From assembly GCA_030063045.1 (NCBI GenBank), contig JAQSEB010000055.1, positions 620,001 to 684,000 of the forward strand: DNA of 64,000 nt, in the 5' to 3' direction. The notes beneath the pieces are model-generated. The model was not told the origin of the DNA, made no database searches, and was given only the letters and a program-made list of their open reading frames with translations. The stretch comes from Pratylenchus scribneri (Eukaryota > Nematoda > Chromadorea > Rhabditida > Pratylenchidae). Shown here one piece after another: positions 25,679 to 37,202 of this stretch. Each line of letters begins with the position of its first letter. The stretch's first letter is position 1. A program made the translations under genes and the position numbers.

Positions 25679-25912
25679 TTAATCTTTTTCATATTTATGA
25701 ATGAATTCGCTATCTGCTGCCCTGATGGTTGCGGATGAATTGCCTGCAACAAAAAGCGACATTATTATTTTATTTTTTGGATGATTGACTGGGAAATTCC
25801 CATTAGGCAAAATAATGATTGAATTATTTTTCCCATTCATTTGGGGGCAAATATTCAGTAAAAGATTTGAATATGGTGGATCTCTAGAAGACACACAGAA
25901 TTTAATTTTCAA
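25679..25912 (-). CDS. Possible orphan exon, unidentified
   Basis: The minus strand is open for 77 codons to a TAA at 25679. A plausible acceptor TCTTCTAG lies just before the codons for RDPPYSNLLLNICPQMNG, and a further CAG occurs inside (TTTGTTGCAG) near the codons for SSATIRAADSEF. Composition is more gene-like than the flanks (mixed codons, few homopolymers). No domain was recognised and no partner exon is placed. Confidence 0.25.
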   Translation of the reverse strand: MKIKFCVSSRDPPYSNLLLNICPQMNGKNNSIIILPNGNFPVNHPKNKIIMSLFVAGNSSATIRAADSEFIHKYEKD

Positions 25913-26096
25913 AATAATTATTCTTCAATATTTTATTTTTTTATATCAGTAAAAAATTTCATTTTCCGTGGATAATATTTAGAAAACGCAGATTAATATT
26001 TAATCGTGGATTTTTGTCTGTAATTGGAATTGGAAATAAAATAAAAGAAAAAAGTCAATTTATATATTAAATCCACATAGAATTAAATGGTTCCAT

Positions 26097-26734
26097 GACA
26101 ATTCGTCAGTGCGACAATTCGGCAGTACGACAATTCGGCAGTGCGACAATTCGGCAGTGATTTTTTTTTGTAAAAAAATATGTATTTAGGGACAATCGAT
26201 GATGGGGAATCCGAATATGATATTGGTTTTTTAATAAAATAATTTTTTAAACCGTTTTCGGTTTACAAACCGGTTTGGAAAAATATGAACTTTAATATTT
26301 TGGGTCATATTATACACCAATCGACGCGTCTTGACGAGCTGATCACGAATCTGCCATTGGTTTCAAATAAAACCTAAAAATAAAAAAGTTATGCTCTTAA
26401 ATTTGCATAAAGTGCTTATTTCATGACATAAATAGTCCTAACTTTTTAATTTTTAGGTTTTATGCGAAACCAATGGCAGATTCGTGATCAGCTCGTCATG
26501 ACGCGTCGATTGGTGTATAATATGACCCAAAATATTAAAGTTCATATTTTTCCAAACCGGTTTGTAAACCGAAAACGGTTTAAAAAATTATTTTATTAAA
26601 AAACCAATATCATATTCGGATTCCCCATCATCGATTGTCCCTAAATACATATTTTTTTACAAAAAAAAAATCACTGCCGAATTGTCGCACTGCCGAATTG
26701 TCGTACTGCCGAATTGTCGCACTGACGAATTGTC
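26097..26734. mobile_element. Fold-back (long palindromic) element
   Basis: The two halves are near-perfect reverse complements for about 290 bases each around a spacer near 26400. Each arm tip carries three to four tandem copies of an 18-bp unit GCGACAATTCGGCAGTRC. The arms include AAACCGGTTTGGAAAAATATG, and GACGCGTCTTGACGAGCTGATC beside a TATA-type run, the core also seen in other elements here. The central part of about 65 bp reads out of both sides of TTATGCTC..CATAAA. No transposase. Clear target duplications were not found. Confidence 0.85.
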
Positions 26735-26785
26735 GGACCACCAATTAAATTAAATTGGTCCATTTTTAATTTCCGACAATTTTCG

Positions 26786-27111
26786 ATGCAATTCTATCAA
26801 AGATGTGACTCTCGTCTTCCCACAATACCTAATTCGATGGAACATCAAGTCGAATGCTTCACGGTGAAGAGGACTAAATATTAATTAATTATTGAATTTA
26901 TTATTAAAATTAATATAAAATCTGAAGAAAAACAGAAAAATGGGATTGGTAAAAGCCACATTGGCAAAATTTAAACATAAAAAAATATTTTGCAATATGC
27001 GTATGATCGGCAGGTTCTTTTCATTTTGGACGAGGAAAAGCTGCTAACGATAAATTTCGGATAATATTCGCAGAACGATATCCATTAATGAAATTGCAAG
27101 CAAACTTTTGA
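26786..27111 (+). other. Two gene-like plus-strand segments, unassigned
   Basis: A 32-codon frame opens at ATG 26786 (begins MQFYQRCDSRLP) and ends TAA 26884. About 130 bases on, an acceptor ATCGGCAG at 27013 leads to a frame beginning SFHFGRGKAANDKFRIIF and ending TGA 27111. Both are less AT-rich than the flanks. They may be exons of an unrecognised gene; joining them is not supported by splice evidence. Confidence 0.2.
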
Positions 27112-27278
27112 ACACCCTCCGAGTGAAATGGTGAACATCTTGGTTTACTGTGAGAAAAAAAAAACAGTGAAAATTTGATTTCATTTTGATATATTGGATT
27201 CTATGGACATTTGAGGATCGAGGGATATTTTAAGGGGAAAAACTTTCTTATAAAAAAGAAAATAACATTTACTTTTGA

Positions 27279-27625
27279 ATGCTTTGTATTTGTATATTTT
27301 CTGTGCTTGTTCCCTGAATGCTTTGCATATTTTCTGTGCTTGTTCCCTGAATGCTTTGCATATTTTCTGTGCTTGTTCCCTGAATGCTTTGCATATTTTC
27401 TGTGCTTGTTCCCTGAATGCTTTGCATATTTTCTGTGCTTGTTCCCTGAATGCTTTGCATATTTTCTGTGCTTGTTCCCTGAATGCTTTGCATATTTTCT
27501 GTGCTTGTTCCCTGAATGCTTTGCATATTTTCTGTGCTTGTTCCCTGAATGCTTTGCATATTTTCTGTGCTTGTTCCCTGAATGCTTTGCATATTTTCTG
27601 TGCTTGTTCCCTGAATGCTTTGCTT
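27279..27625. repeat. 33-bp minisatellite, about 10 copies
   Basis: Near-identical 33-bp units (core GCTTTGCATATTTTCTGTGC, then TTGTTCCCTGAAT) run head to tail. Because 33 is divisible by three and the unit lacks stops in most frames, long frames appear on both strands: an 11-residue repeat ECFAYFLCLFP on plus and QSIQGTSTENM on minus. The minus-strand frame gives a hydrophilic Ser/Thr/Gln/Asn repeat of 137 codons in total. I treat it as a minisatellite. A repetitive secreted or surface protein remains possible but has no signal peptide or splice support. Confidence 0.9.
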
Positions 27626-30600
27626 ACACTTGCTGTGAGAAGGAAATAAAAATAACCTTAATTGAAATGTAATGCTATTCAATGGTCAAACATTAAATTT
27701 ACAAAAATTTTATTTTTACTTTTTGCTTTAAAATTAAATACTATTTGAATGATAAAAAAAAGAAAAATATAATCAAAAAGCAAAAATAACTCATATAATT
27801 GAAATGTGTGAAAAAAATTAATTAATTCGGCATTTCTTTAATTTTTCATAAAATTATTGGCAGAAGAATAGAAAAAATAATTTTTGAGATTAAAAGAATG
27901 AGAAAAAAAAAATAAAATTATTTTCAAAATTAAGTAAAGTCAGCCAATAAAAAAAATTCTAATGTCGGAAAGAAAAGAAAAATACAATCAAAAAGTATTC
28001 ATAATTAAATTAAAATTATTGCGAAAAAATTAATCAATTCGGTCACATTTCTGCACATTTCCATCCCATCATTTTAGTCCATGCATCCAAAAAATTTTAC
28101 ATTTTATAATTGATGCGCCGTTTTCTTTCGCGCAGAAGACGTGGTGGCATAGGGATTTCCACTTCTGAAAAGAGGGATTAGGGTGAATTAAATTAAATTC
28201 AGAGAAATAAGGATAAAGGAAGAAAAGGAAACAATTGGATACCGCCATTAGGGAATATGAACCATTCTTTTAGCCACCGTTGAATAAGGAAGTAACCATT
28301 TCTGGAAGGCAATAAACCATTCGAAAGTACTTAAGATCGTTCCTCTAATAAATAACATTTTTTTTTTGAAAATCACCTTGGAGAAAAGGAATTTTTTTCT
28401 CCAAAATTCAATTCCATTATATTTAGTTTTTGAAATTATAAAATCTAAAAAAGCTAAATTTTAAAGGACTCAGTCAGAATTTTCAATTAGTATATTGCTT
28501 TCCATAATTGGTTACTTCCTCTTTGACTTTTGATTTTGAGCTATGGACAAAAGAATGCCCCATATTTAAACCTATAACTAAGCCTCAACATTTTATGGAC
28601 AAGCTAGGACCTCAAAAAAGTTTATTTTTCGGCACTAAAAATTTAAGCCATTTTTAAAATATTTCTCTAAACCCAAATTCGTTCTTTTAAATTTACCTTC
28701 TTCATCATTGTGCTGTCGTCCTCCACCATTTTTATCATTGTTGTTTGTGGTCGGCTTCATTTGTTGTTGGTTTGTTGCCTCCACCATATTCACATCATCT
28801 GCCGGTTCTTCCTTCTTCACACGGCCAAATGGCTAAAAAATAATTATGGCAATTTAAAATTTTATAAAATTTTGTAAAAAATTAAAAATTTTTAAATTTG
28901 GAGTATTTATTTATATTATGAGATTTTATTAAAACTATTATAATAAAAAATTTTCCAATTTTCAAAAAAATTCGATAAAAATTTGATATTTAAAAAATTT
29001 TTGCTGACCGAATTTCTGAAGATTTTTTTTACAAAAATTTCGATTGAATATATCGCCGAATAACCTTATCCACCAATTTACCTGATTGTCCCGACGAAAT
29101 GCTGCGGTCATCCACGGGCGGTCCTCCTCATCAATTTGAATTATTTCCCAATTCTTTTCTGGCACTTCTTCGCCTTCTCTTTTTATTTTGAACGGTGGCC
29201 CAATTGGCCCATTCTTAAAGTCTTCAAGAAATTCAACATCCGGTGGTTGGTCATGCTGAAAAATTATTGAAATTTTAAATGAAATTTAAAAAAATTTGAA
29301 TGGAGAATATTTTAGGGATGCTAATTGGTTAATTAATTAATCTACAGAAAAAAGTTGACGAGATTTAAGAGTATATAAAGCCATAATAATTATAATGGTT
29401 TGGTCAAAAATCAAAATTAAAGGGCATTTAACTTTAACGGTTTAAAACAGTTTTGGCTCAAAATTAGATTATTAATTGGTTCAACTTAAAACAAATTCTT
29501 ATCAAATGATGTCGCTTGAGGAGATCCATTGATTATATGGCCTACTCCCTATTGTTGGTCTAGAATAAACTTTTAAAACATTAAAATTTTGTGGCAATTT
29601 TCAATACCCTTTTAGAAAATTTCATTTTTTTCGGCAAATAAAATATTTCCTAATTTAAAAATTATTTAAAATAAAATTTTTGACATTTAAAAATTTAAAA
29701 TTTTTCAATTAAATAATTTTTTTATAAAAATTATTACATTAAAACATGCGGCTGTGGTCGACGGTTCATCCGCATTATACAGCATTGAAGCCGAAGAGGA
29801 TGTGCATGGCCGGTCAGAAATTATGTTGTCGGCATTTGGTGAAATTGATGGATAAAAATATGAATGAAAATTGAATAAAAAAAATTTAAATTATTAAAAA
29901 AATTACAAATTATATTTTTAATAATAATAATTTTTTTAAATTATTAATAATAAATAAATTTTAAAAATTTTATTTACCATCAATATGGAGGAATTGGATT
30001 GAAATTGAACGCAGCTGCTTTCATCAAAAGTTGTCGAGGCCAACGAATTTTCATCAATTGAATTTTGACGGATTATTTCTGGTTGTTCGGCTTCTGGTTG
30101 CTGAAAAATTCAATTTGATTTGAATAAATCGAATTAAGTGAATTATGGTTAATTGAAATTTCGGGCTTTTAACGAATTACTATTTTTATTTTTTATTGAT
30201 TACTCTGAAATCCTAATAAGCTGTAAATTGTAAATTCATTATTGGCCGAAACATTTATATTTTGGAAATAAATAGCTTATTTGAGGAAAATTGAGTGAAC
30301 TATAAAAGGGATAAAAGAATTGGAAGGCCCGGACGAGTAGTATTCCCAAAGTTGGAAAAAAATTTCGCTTGCCTGTTCCACTACAATTTCCATGCTGGCA
30401 ATTTTCGGTAAAGGAAAGTGGTTTTGTTCGCCCATTAATTGGGCAATGGCTCCTCGAATGCGCACTTCTTTTTGGGCCAATTCCGCTTGCATAAGCGCCT
30501 TTTCTTGGGCAAATTTATTGTTCAAATCATCGGAAATGGTGCGTAATTGTTGTCTACATTCTTGCAGCTGGACCAATGCCTTAGGAAAAATTAATTTTAT

Positions 30601-31090
30601 TTTTTGAAAATTATTCAAATTATTTTTTTAAATATTTGATTAAAATATAATTTTTAATTTATTTAAAATATATTAATTAATTACTTTTTAAAAATTTTTT
30701 TTAAAATTTTATCTAAGGAAAAGGACCTAAAATTTTAATTATATTTCCAATATCCTTTATTTATCAATTTATTTTATTTATATATTTATTACCTCATTCT
30801 TTTCGTTACGAATCTGCTGCAATTCGCCATTTGTTTGCTCATTTTCCGCAATCAATAATTCATTGGAACGCTGCAAAAAATACTTGAATAAATAAAAATT
30901 TGGATTTTAATTTACAAATATTTTCCTAATAAGGATAATTAGGTATATGCTAAACCATTAATTTTGTACCCATTTTCCCAATAATTTTTAATAATATCTT
31001 GGTATAGTCGAATGCCAACAATTAGGTTGGCAAATATTGGTATTTCCCCTCACCAAGATTGCCAAATAATACTGAAAATAAGATAAAAAT

Positions 31091-31316
31091 GTTACTTATG
31101 GACTTTATGTTCTCTTTGCTGTTGAGAAGGGAAAAGTGAAGGATCCCTCCTTTAGGTCATCAGAATTAGGGTCATTACTCATTAGGAGGTTACCTGTCTG
31201 AGATGATATATATCATATCACTGAATGACCCTAACCCTAATCTTGATAACCTATAGGTGAGATCTTTCGCTTTTTTCCAATTGACCCAAAAAGAGGACAC
31301 AAAGTCCTTAAGTACC
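31091..31316. mobile_element. hAT-like MITE (GTACTT-type ends), intronic
   Basis: The left end GTTACTTATGGACTTTATG pairs with CAAAGTCCTTAAGTACC at the right as an imperfect inverted repeat. Flanks GATAAAAAT and GATAAAATT resemble a slightly decayed 8-bp duplication. The interior (ATATCACTGAATGACCCTAA) matches the elements at 46005-46241 and near 59880-60090. It lies in intron 4 of gene A. Confidence 0.65.
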
Positions 31317-32109
31317 GATAAAATTTATGTTTAAAATCAAAAATACCTTAGGAAAACATAATTTAGAATTTTTAAAATTTTAAGATTATTAATTTCCATC
31401 TTATATAATATTTACATTTTTTCGCTCAATTTCCTGTTCCAATGCCGCCATTGCTTCTTTGCAATTTGAAGAATCAGCCTTTGCCTCTGACAATTGCTCC
31501 CGAATGTGTTGCACAACTTTTTGCAGACCCTCAATCATTGATGTTTTTGTGGCCAATTCATTCTGTTGAAAAGATGAAATTAATAATTTTTAATTTTACA
31601 AATAAAATTGTAATTAAAAAAAGATTTATTTTTGTTTTCAAGTATTTTCGTAGGATTTTTTCTGAAATGCAAAAATATTGATTTGATTATGAAAATTCTG
31701 ATTTTTAATTCGGAAATTCTGATTTTTTACGGTTTTCATGACAAATTATTACAATCCAAACAACCTAAAATTATTTTTTGAAAAAATTTTGAAATTTTTA
31801 TTTTCAATGCCCTCTAAATTTTGGCATTGAAAAAATTTTTCTAATTAAGTTACTTACGTTTTTTTGCTCCATTTCTTTGCCCATTAGTTGCTTTGCTTTC
31901 TCCACATTGGCAGCCATCATTTTCGCATTTTCCCGTTTGCATTTTTCCAATTGTTCGTTGAGCATTTTGTTGTGGGTTTGGAGACGGAAAATTGATGCCA
32001 TTTTTAAGTCCGCTGATTTCTGAAAAAATTAATAAATATTTTCACCATTCATGGTCGGTTATAGAAAATCTATAATTTTAATTGTCTAAAAAATCCGGTA
32101 CCTATAAAC

Positions 32110-32531
32110 TAGAGTTGCACCCCGTCCCCGTCCTGGGGTTTTTTGTCCCCGTTCCCCGTCCCCGAAAATTTGGGAGCCATTCCCCGCTCCCCCTCCCCGT
32201 GAGGTCGGGGATTTCGGGGTAAATTTTAAGGAATTTTTTTTTTGAAAAACTCAACTAAATCATCTTTTTTTCTTTATTTTCTTGCATATAAAATGATATT
32301 TATACGTTAAATCATCTTCTTTTTTCATTTCACAATTCATTATAAAAATTTTTTTAAAAATGAAAAAAAAATTGCAAAATCCCCGAAATTTCGGGGTCCC
32401 CGCCCCCGTCCCCGGGATTTTTTGCCCCCGTCCCCGTCCCCGAAGTTTGGAAAATCCCCGTCCCCGAAGCTTGCCTCCCCGCAATTCCCCGTCCCTGAAA
32501 ATCGTTCCCCGGGCTCCAGGGTGCAACCCTA
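32110..32531. mobile_element. hAT-like MITE with CCCCG-rich ends (GTTGCACCC)
   Basis: The ends TAGAGTTGCACCC and GGGTGCAACCCTA are inverted repeats with one mismatch. An exact 8-bp duplication CTATAAAC flanks them (32102-32109 and 32532-32539). Subterminal blocks consist of GTCCCCGTCCCCGAA repeats, the most GC-rich DNA nearby, around an AT-rich middle. It is intronic in gene A (intron 2). Non-coding. Confidence 0.88.
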
Positions 32532-33012
32532 CTATAAACTATAATTCATCTGCTGATGAGTGTACTTTTTTAACCCAAAAACCGAAACCCTTCAAATTAA
32601 TCAAAAATTTCTAAAAACCTTAAAATAGCCTTTTTCTATTATTTTAGAATTATAAATGAAAAATGAAATCTAAATTTAAAAAAAAATAATTCGCCGATAA
32701 AAGTATCAAAAAATTATTATCACCTTTTTTGATTATATGAAACCTACCTCTAATTGAAGTATTTTTTCTTTGTAATGTGCTTCAACAATGGCCAAATGTT
32801 CATCAAATTTTGCTCTCTGAAAAATAAAAAAAATTTATTTAGTGAAATTTTAATTAATTTTTTCGTATAATTTTAATTAAGTTAGAATTAAACAATTTTT
32901 ACCTGCTTTTCACGATCCTCTGCCAATATTTGTTCCAAATTGTGATTGCACGTCCATTGTTGGCGCCCACCAACTTCAAGTTTTGGCATTTGTTGCGGTG
33001 TTTGCTGCTGAT

Positions 33013-33837
33013 CAGGGATGGGGTCGAAACTCAAAAAAATCGAAATCGAAATTTGCTTCGAAATCGAAACTCACATCCAAATCGAAATCGAAATCGAAAC
33101 GAAACTAAAACATCGAAATTTCGACAATCGAAATCGAAAATCGAAATTTTTCGAAAAAATTTTCAATCCTTTAAAAAATGAAAAAAAAATTCAGAAAATA
33201 CAAAAAAGGTGAAATTTTTATCCAAAAATTATATTCAATCATATTTCAAAAAATTATTTAATATTCAAGCATCAAAATTTAAAATTGTAAAGTGGCACAT
33301 TTTGATGAAGGAAATTTCTCGTTGTTCATAAAGCGGTTTATGATAATTTTTCAAATGACATTCTAATTTGTTTGTTGCTTTTTTGGGCCTTGGTCAATAA
33401 CTTTTTTGCATGTTGGCACTTTGCATTGGGCTTTTGTTGTTTTGCCAATTCTATCAAAATAATACCACCAAGAATCTTTACCATGTTCTTTCATTTTTCC
33501 TTATTCTTAAAAAACAAAAACAATGTAAAATTTATTGATTTTGGAATTAATTAAATGTTAATCTGAAAGAATTTATTTGATATAGGATTTAGAATTATGT
33601 CAATCAGAGAGAAGAAGAATAAAATATAATTGATAAAGAAGAAAATTGAAAGTAAAAAAGGAATTCGTTTCAAAAAATACACCAAATTTTTGATTGAAAT
33701 TAGCAAAGGGTCCCCCCTTTGCATTTTTCGAAATTTTTTCGAAACTCGACACTTTTCGAAATCGAAATCGAATCGAAACTAAAACATCGAAATTTCGAAG
33801 ATCGAAATCGAAAATCGAAATTTCGACCCCATCCCTG
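33013..33837. mobile_element. hAT-like MITE, copy 2, inserted in a coding exon
   Basis: Sequence is almost identical to the copy at 2772-3597, with the same CAGGGATGGGGTCGAAA ends. The target duplication CTGCTGAT is exact on both sides (33005-33012 and 33838-33845). The uninterrupted paralogue at about 44220 reads TTTGCTGTTGATGAAAAATG, giving the empty-site sequence directly. The insertion therefore split the codons for a Gln-rich stretch in exon 1 of gene A. The near identity of the two copies suggests recent transposition. Confidence 0.95.
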
Positions 33838-34699
33838 CTGCTGATGAAAAATGAATGCTTCGGTTGATGGAATTGTTGTTGGTTGTTGTAGCTCATTTTG
33901 CTGCTGGAATTGTCGAATTGTTTTAGCAATGATCTGTGGAGTCACCGGCGGTGGTGGAATAATAAGGCATTGCGGCGGCGGTGGTAGATCATTCGAATTT
34001 GCATTCGCATTGGAATTGCCAAAATGTGTGTTGCAATTTTGTTGGAATTTTCGATTGGCATATGCGATGGCCTGTGGAGGCAACGGTGGTGGTGGTCGAG
34101 AAAAATTCGAAGGAGGAGGCGGAAAAAGTGGCCGACAATTCGCATTTGGGAACATTTTTGTCAACTTTTTGTACTTGAACAAGAATTGATTTTAATCTGT
34201 AAAATTAATAAAATGAATAGTATTTAATTTCGCACATTAAGTAATGAGAACAATGGAGAAAAGATTAGAGCGTTTCAATGGGTTTTTTCTTAAACCTCCA
34301 AACCCTATGTCTAATTAATCGATACATTTTCAAAAATTTTTGTTAAATTTTTACAAAAATAGATTCGAATTTGATGCGGCGTTTAGCTCACTTTGTTTTT
34401 TTTTGCGATATTTTTATAAGTACGGACTTGATTTTCAGCTTTTTACCTATTTTTATTTGGATCGGAAATCGGATTTAATGAGGAAATTGGAAAGGACACA
34501 AATAATGTTTTTGAGCATATATTTATTTTTTTTGGCATAATTTTTTGATTACCCATTTTGTAATTTTTTTGGGGAAATTTTCATTGTAAAAATATATTAA
34601 TTGAGGAGCTCAATTAAATTAAAAATTTAATTTTTCTTAAAATTGAGGAAGCGGGAATTAAAAACAACCTTAAAATTTTGTTGTTTTTATAGCTTTTTT

Positions 34700-35582
34700 C
34701 TTAAATTATCGCAGCAGCAGATTGGAATTAAAGGATGGAAAAAAATGGATTGGCAAAGATGATTGATTCATCGATCGACCCATACCGGTACCCATTTCCA
34801 TTGATGAAAATGGGGGGAAAGGGAGTGCGGGCTGCGGGGAATGGGCAAATGACAATGGAAAAGGGCGATGAGAAAGAAAATATGAAATATGCAAATTGAA
34901 TGTTTGTTATTTGCTCTTTGGAATGGCGAGCGAGCATTTTGATGAATTTATTTTGACTGCTGAAGATTAGTGGATTTGATTGAAGTGATATTTGATTGAA
35001 ATATTGCATAATTTTATTTTTTAGGATGGTGATTTTTGCATTATTTTTTAATGCTTAATCTACCCTATAAATCGGTCAAAAATTTGATCGAAAAAATTTT
35101 TTTCTATATTTTTTAAATTTTTATTCAAATTTGTTTGAATTCAATGGAGCAAAAAATAAATGATTGCTCATTTTCGATGACAAGTTTGGTTTATGACCTA
35201 GAAATTTTTTATTATCTGCCCAAAAAAGAAATACCTCTTAGATTTTAATTTGTGTGGCCATGGCCAAAATAAAAAATAGAACTTGAATAAATTTTGAAAT
35301 GGATTGGTTTTTGTCAAAATTTCCGAAAATAAATCGAAAATCTATGCCATCACTGGTACGTGGTACCCATATCCATTGATGAAAATGAGAGGAAAAGAGT
35401 GCTTGCTGGTTGGTGGGGATGGGCGAATGACAATGGAAAAAGGTGATGATGATGACTGATGAGAAAGAAAATATGCAAATTGAATATTTGGTATTTGCTC
35501 TCTGGGAATTGCGTTGCGAGCATTTTGATGAATTTATTTTATTTTGATTTTTGACTGCTGATTGATGGATTTGATTTGACAT
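34700..35582 (-). promoter_or_regulatory. Duplicated upstream region of gene A with ATGCAAAT motif
   Basis: Two diverged copies (34700-35010 and 35240-35582) share GGTACCCATWTCCATTGATG, GATGAGAAAGAAAATATG and ATGAATTTATTTTGA. A third, shorter version lies upstream of gene B at about 44630-44800. The stretch GAAAATATGCAAATTGA, containing the octamer ATGCAAAT, recurs in all three. Conservation beside the gene starts while the surroundings diverge suggests promoter or enhancer sequence. POU-type factors bind this octamer, but a link here is inference. Confidence 0.45.
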
Positions 35583-36457
35583 TTGATAGAGTGCGAATTT
35601 TTTGGAAATTTTTTAAGGCTTAATCTTGGATCCTATAATCCTTAATTGACCATTCAATTAATCTAGTCGGAATGCGTCGACTGATGTATTTTTGGGGCAG
35701 TTTGATCACAATTGGAAGTATTAAACCATCCAAACCATAATTGATTTTCGGTTTAACTTTTTTGATTTTGATCTAAACCCAGACAATCTATAGACCAATA
35801 GATGCAGATCTATGAACTCTATCGAATGGTATAAGGTTTACGGTTTAAGTAATAAAAGAGTTATTAATCTTTCGATTAAATAATCTGAATCTCTCGGAAA
35901 AAAATCTTTTCCCATTCTAATTTATAAGCGCAGCGAATTTGCTATGCTGTGTTAGCTTTTGAAAATATGGCCAAAAAATATGTAATGATTTAAAACAAAA
36001 ATTTGGTAGTATAAGTTTTAAGGGGTTTATCAGTAATTTTTTTGCAAATTATTCATAAAAAAAATATTCAAATGGGGAAGAGGATGCGAATTTATTTATA
36101 TTTATTTTGGGAAAAATAAATAAAAGTAGCGATGACCGCTGCTGAATCGATGAACCCTATGGGGGAAGTTTTGCAGAATTGGAATGAAAAATGAAAGGGA
36201 TGGTCGATGGACGCAGTCTTTTTTGTCCACCATTTCCACAATTTTGCTGAAAGAAAAATTGGACGCCGACCACCTTTTCCTTTTTAATTTCTTATCTTTC
36301 GAATATTGATTAGAGAAATGATTAACTTATTCGGAAAAGCTATAAATAACTAATTGGTGGAAAGTGGAAAGCTCAAAAATATATCCCTTTATAGAATTTG
36401 GCATTAAATTTTAGAAAGTTTTGGCTTTAAAAAAGTTATTCCCTTTGGGTGTTAAAC

Positions 36458-36718
36458 CAGTGTGACCTATTCACTTGACCGAATATGCGGCAATAGCCAT
36501 AAAAAATGCGGCAAAAATTAGTCAAAAAGCATCAAAAATGCGGCGAAAATGCGGCATTTTTTAAAAAAGCTTAAAATTCGCTAAGAATTCATTTTAAAAT
36601 TATTCGAAATATTTTCCTATTGCCTTTTTTCAAATGCCCACGGAATAAGTAAAAAATGCGGAAAAAATGCGGCGATAGGGTCGAAAATGCGGCATTTCGA
36701 GGCAATTGGGTCACTCTG
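36458..36718. mobile_element. hAT-like MITE (CAGTGTGACC ends)
   Basis: Ends CAGTGTGACCTATT and AATTGGGTCACTCTG are inverted repeats. Flanks TGTTAAAC (36450-36457) and TGTTAATC (36719-36726) are an 8-bp duplication with one change. The interior carries repeated AAAAATGCGGC. CAGTGTGACC-type ends are familiar from hAT elements of other animals (general knowledge). Intergenic between genes A and B. Confidence 0.75.
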
Positions 36719-37202
36719 TGTTAATCAATAATCATAAACTTTTCAAGAAGAAAATCGTATAATAATTAAATTCACAGTGGATGTGTAAATGAATTTTTGA
36801 TAAAATTTAATTTGGAGAAAACAATGGAAATTGCGTAAAAGATATCGCATTTTAAATTTCATTTCCAAATTTATAAAAATTATAGCCATCACATTTATCA
36901 TTTTTTATGTGTATATTTATATTGAATTTAAAATAAAATAAGCCCGAGAAGATTTTTTGGATGGTCAACAATAAATATATTGGCAAAGCTAAATGCTTTA
37001 AATAAATATTAGGTGGGGGAATAATCAAAGAATTGAAGAGGTAAAGCCAAATAATGTAAAATAATTTGAACGAAATGGGAAAACAATCAAAAAGCAAAAA
37101 TTTAATTGGAATAAATTATTGTGGGAAAAAAGTCGATCAATTAGTCACTTCATCATCATCATTTTTTATTGTTGTTGTCCAAAAAATTCCATGCAAAATA
37201 AT

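Larger units (their letters stand above)
28097..34155 (-). pseudogene. Coiled-coil gene A: probably inactivated paralogue
   Basis: Eleven exons on the minus strand parallel gene B at 37203-44387: 34155-33846 continuing at 33012-32900, then 32818-32750, 32021-31858, 31564-31420, 30870-30793, 30581-30372, 30101-29979, about 29845-29744, 29257-29088, 28832-28697 and 28164-28097. The N-terminus is proline-rich (RPPPPLPPQAIAYANRKF), exons 2-6 encode a coiled coil, and the C-terminal part has the conserved EEDRPWMTAAFRRDNQ. Two lesions argue for loss of function. A hAT-like element splits exon 1 (about codon 103), adding 833 bp including the duplication, which shifts the frame and brings a stop. 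At exon 8 the region matching B's TTTTTTCAG acceptor reads TTTTTATCCAT, with no AG; skipping that exon would stay in frame. Exon 6 appears to use a GC donor (CAG|GCAAGC). Other exons remain open, so inactivation would be recent. Function unknown. Confidence 0.75.

Noticed and set aside
33700..33837. Extension of the gene A exon-1 frame into the transposon
   Set aside because: The 40 or so codons read ATCGAAA-type repeat of the element and end in a stop; it is read-through, not an original domain.
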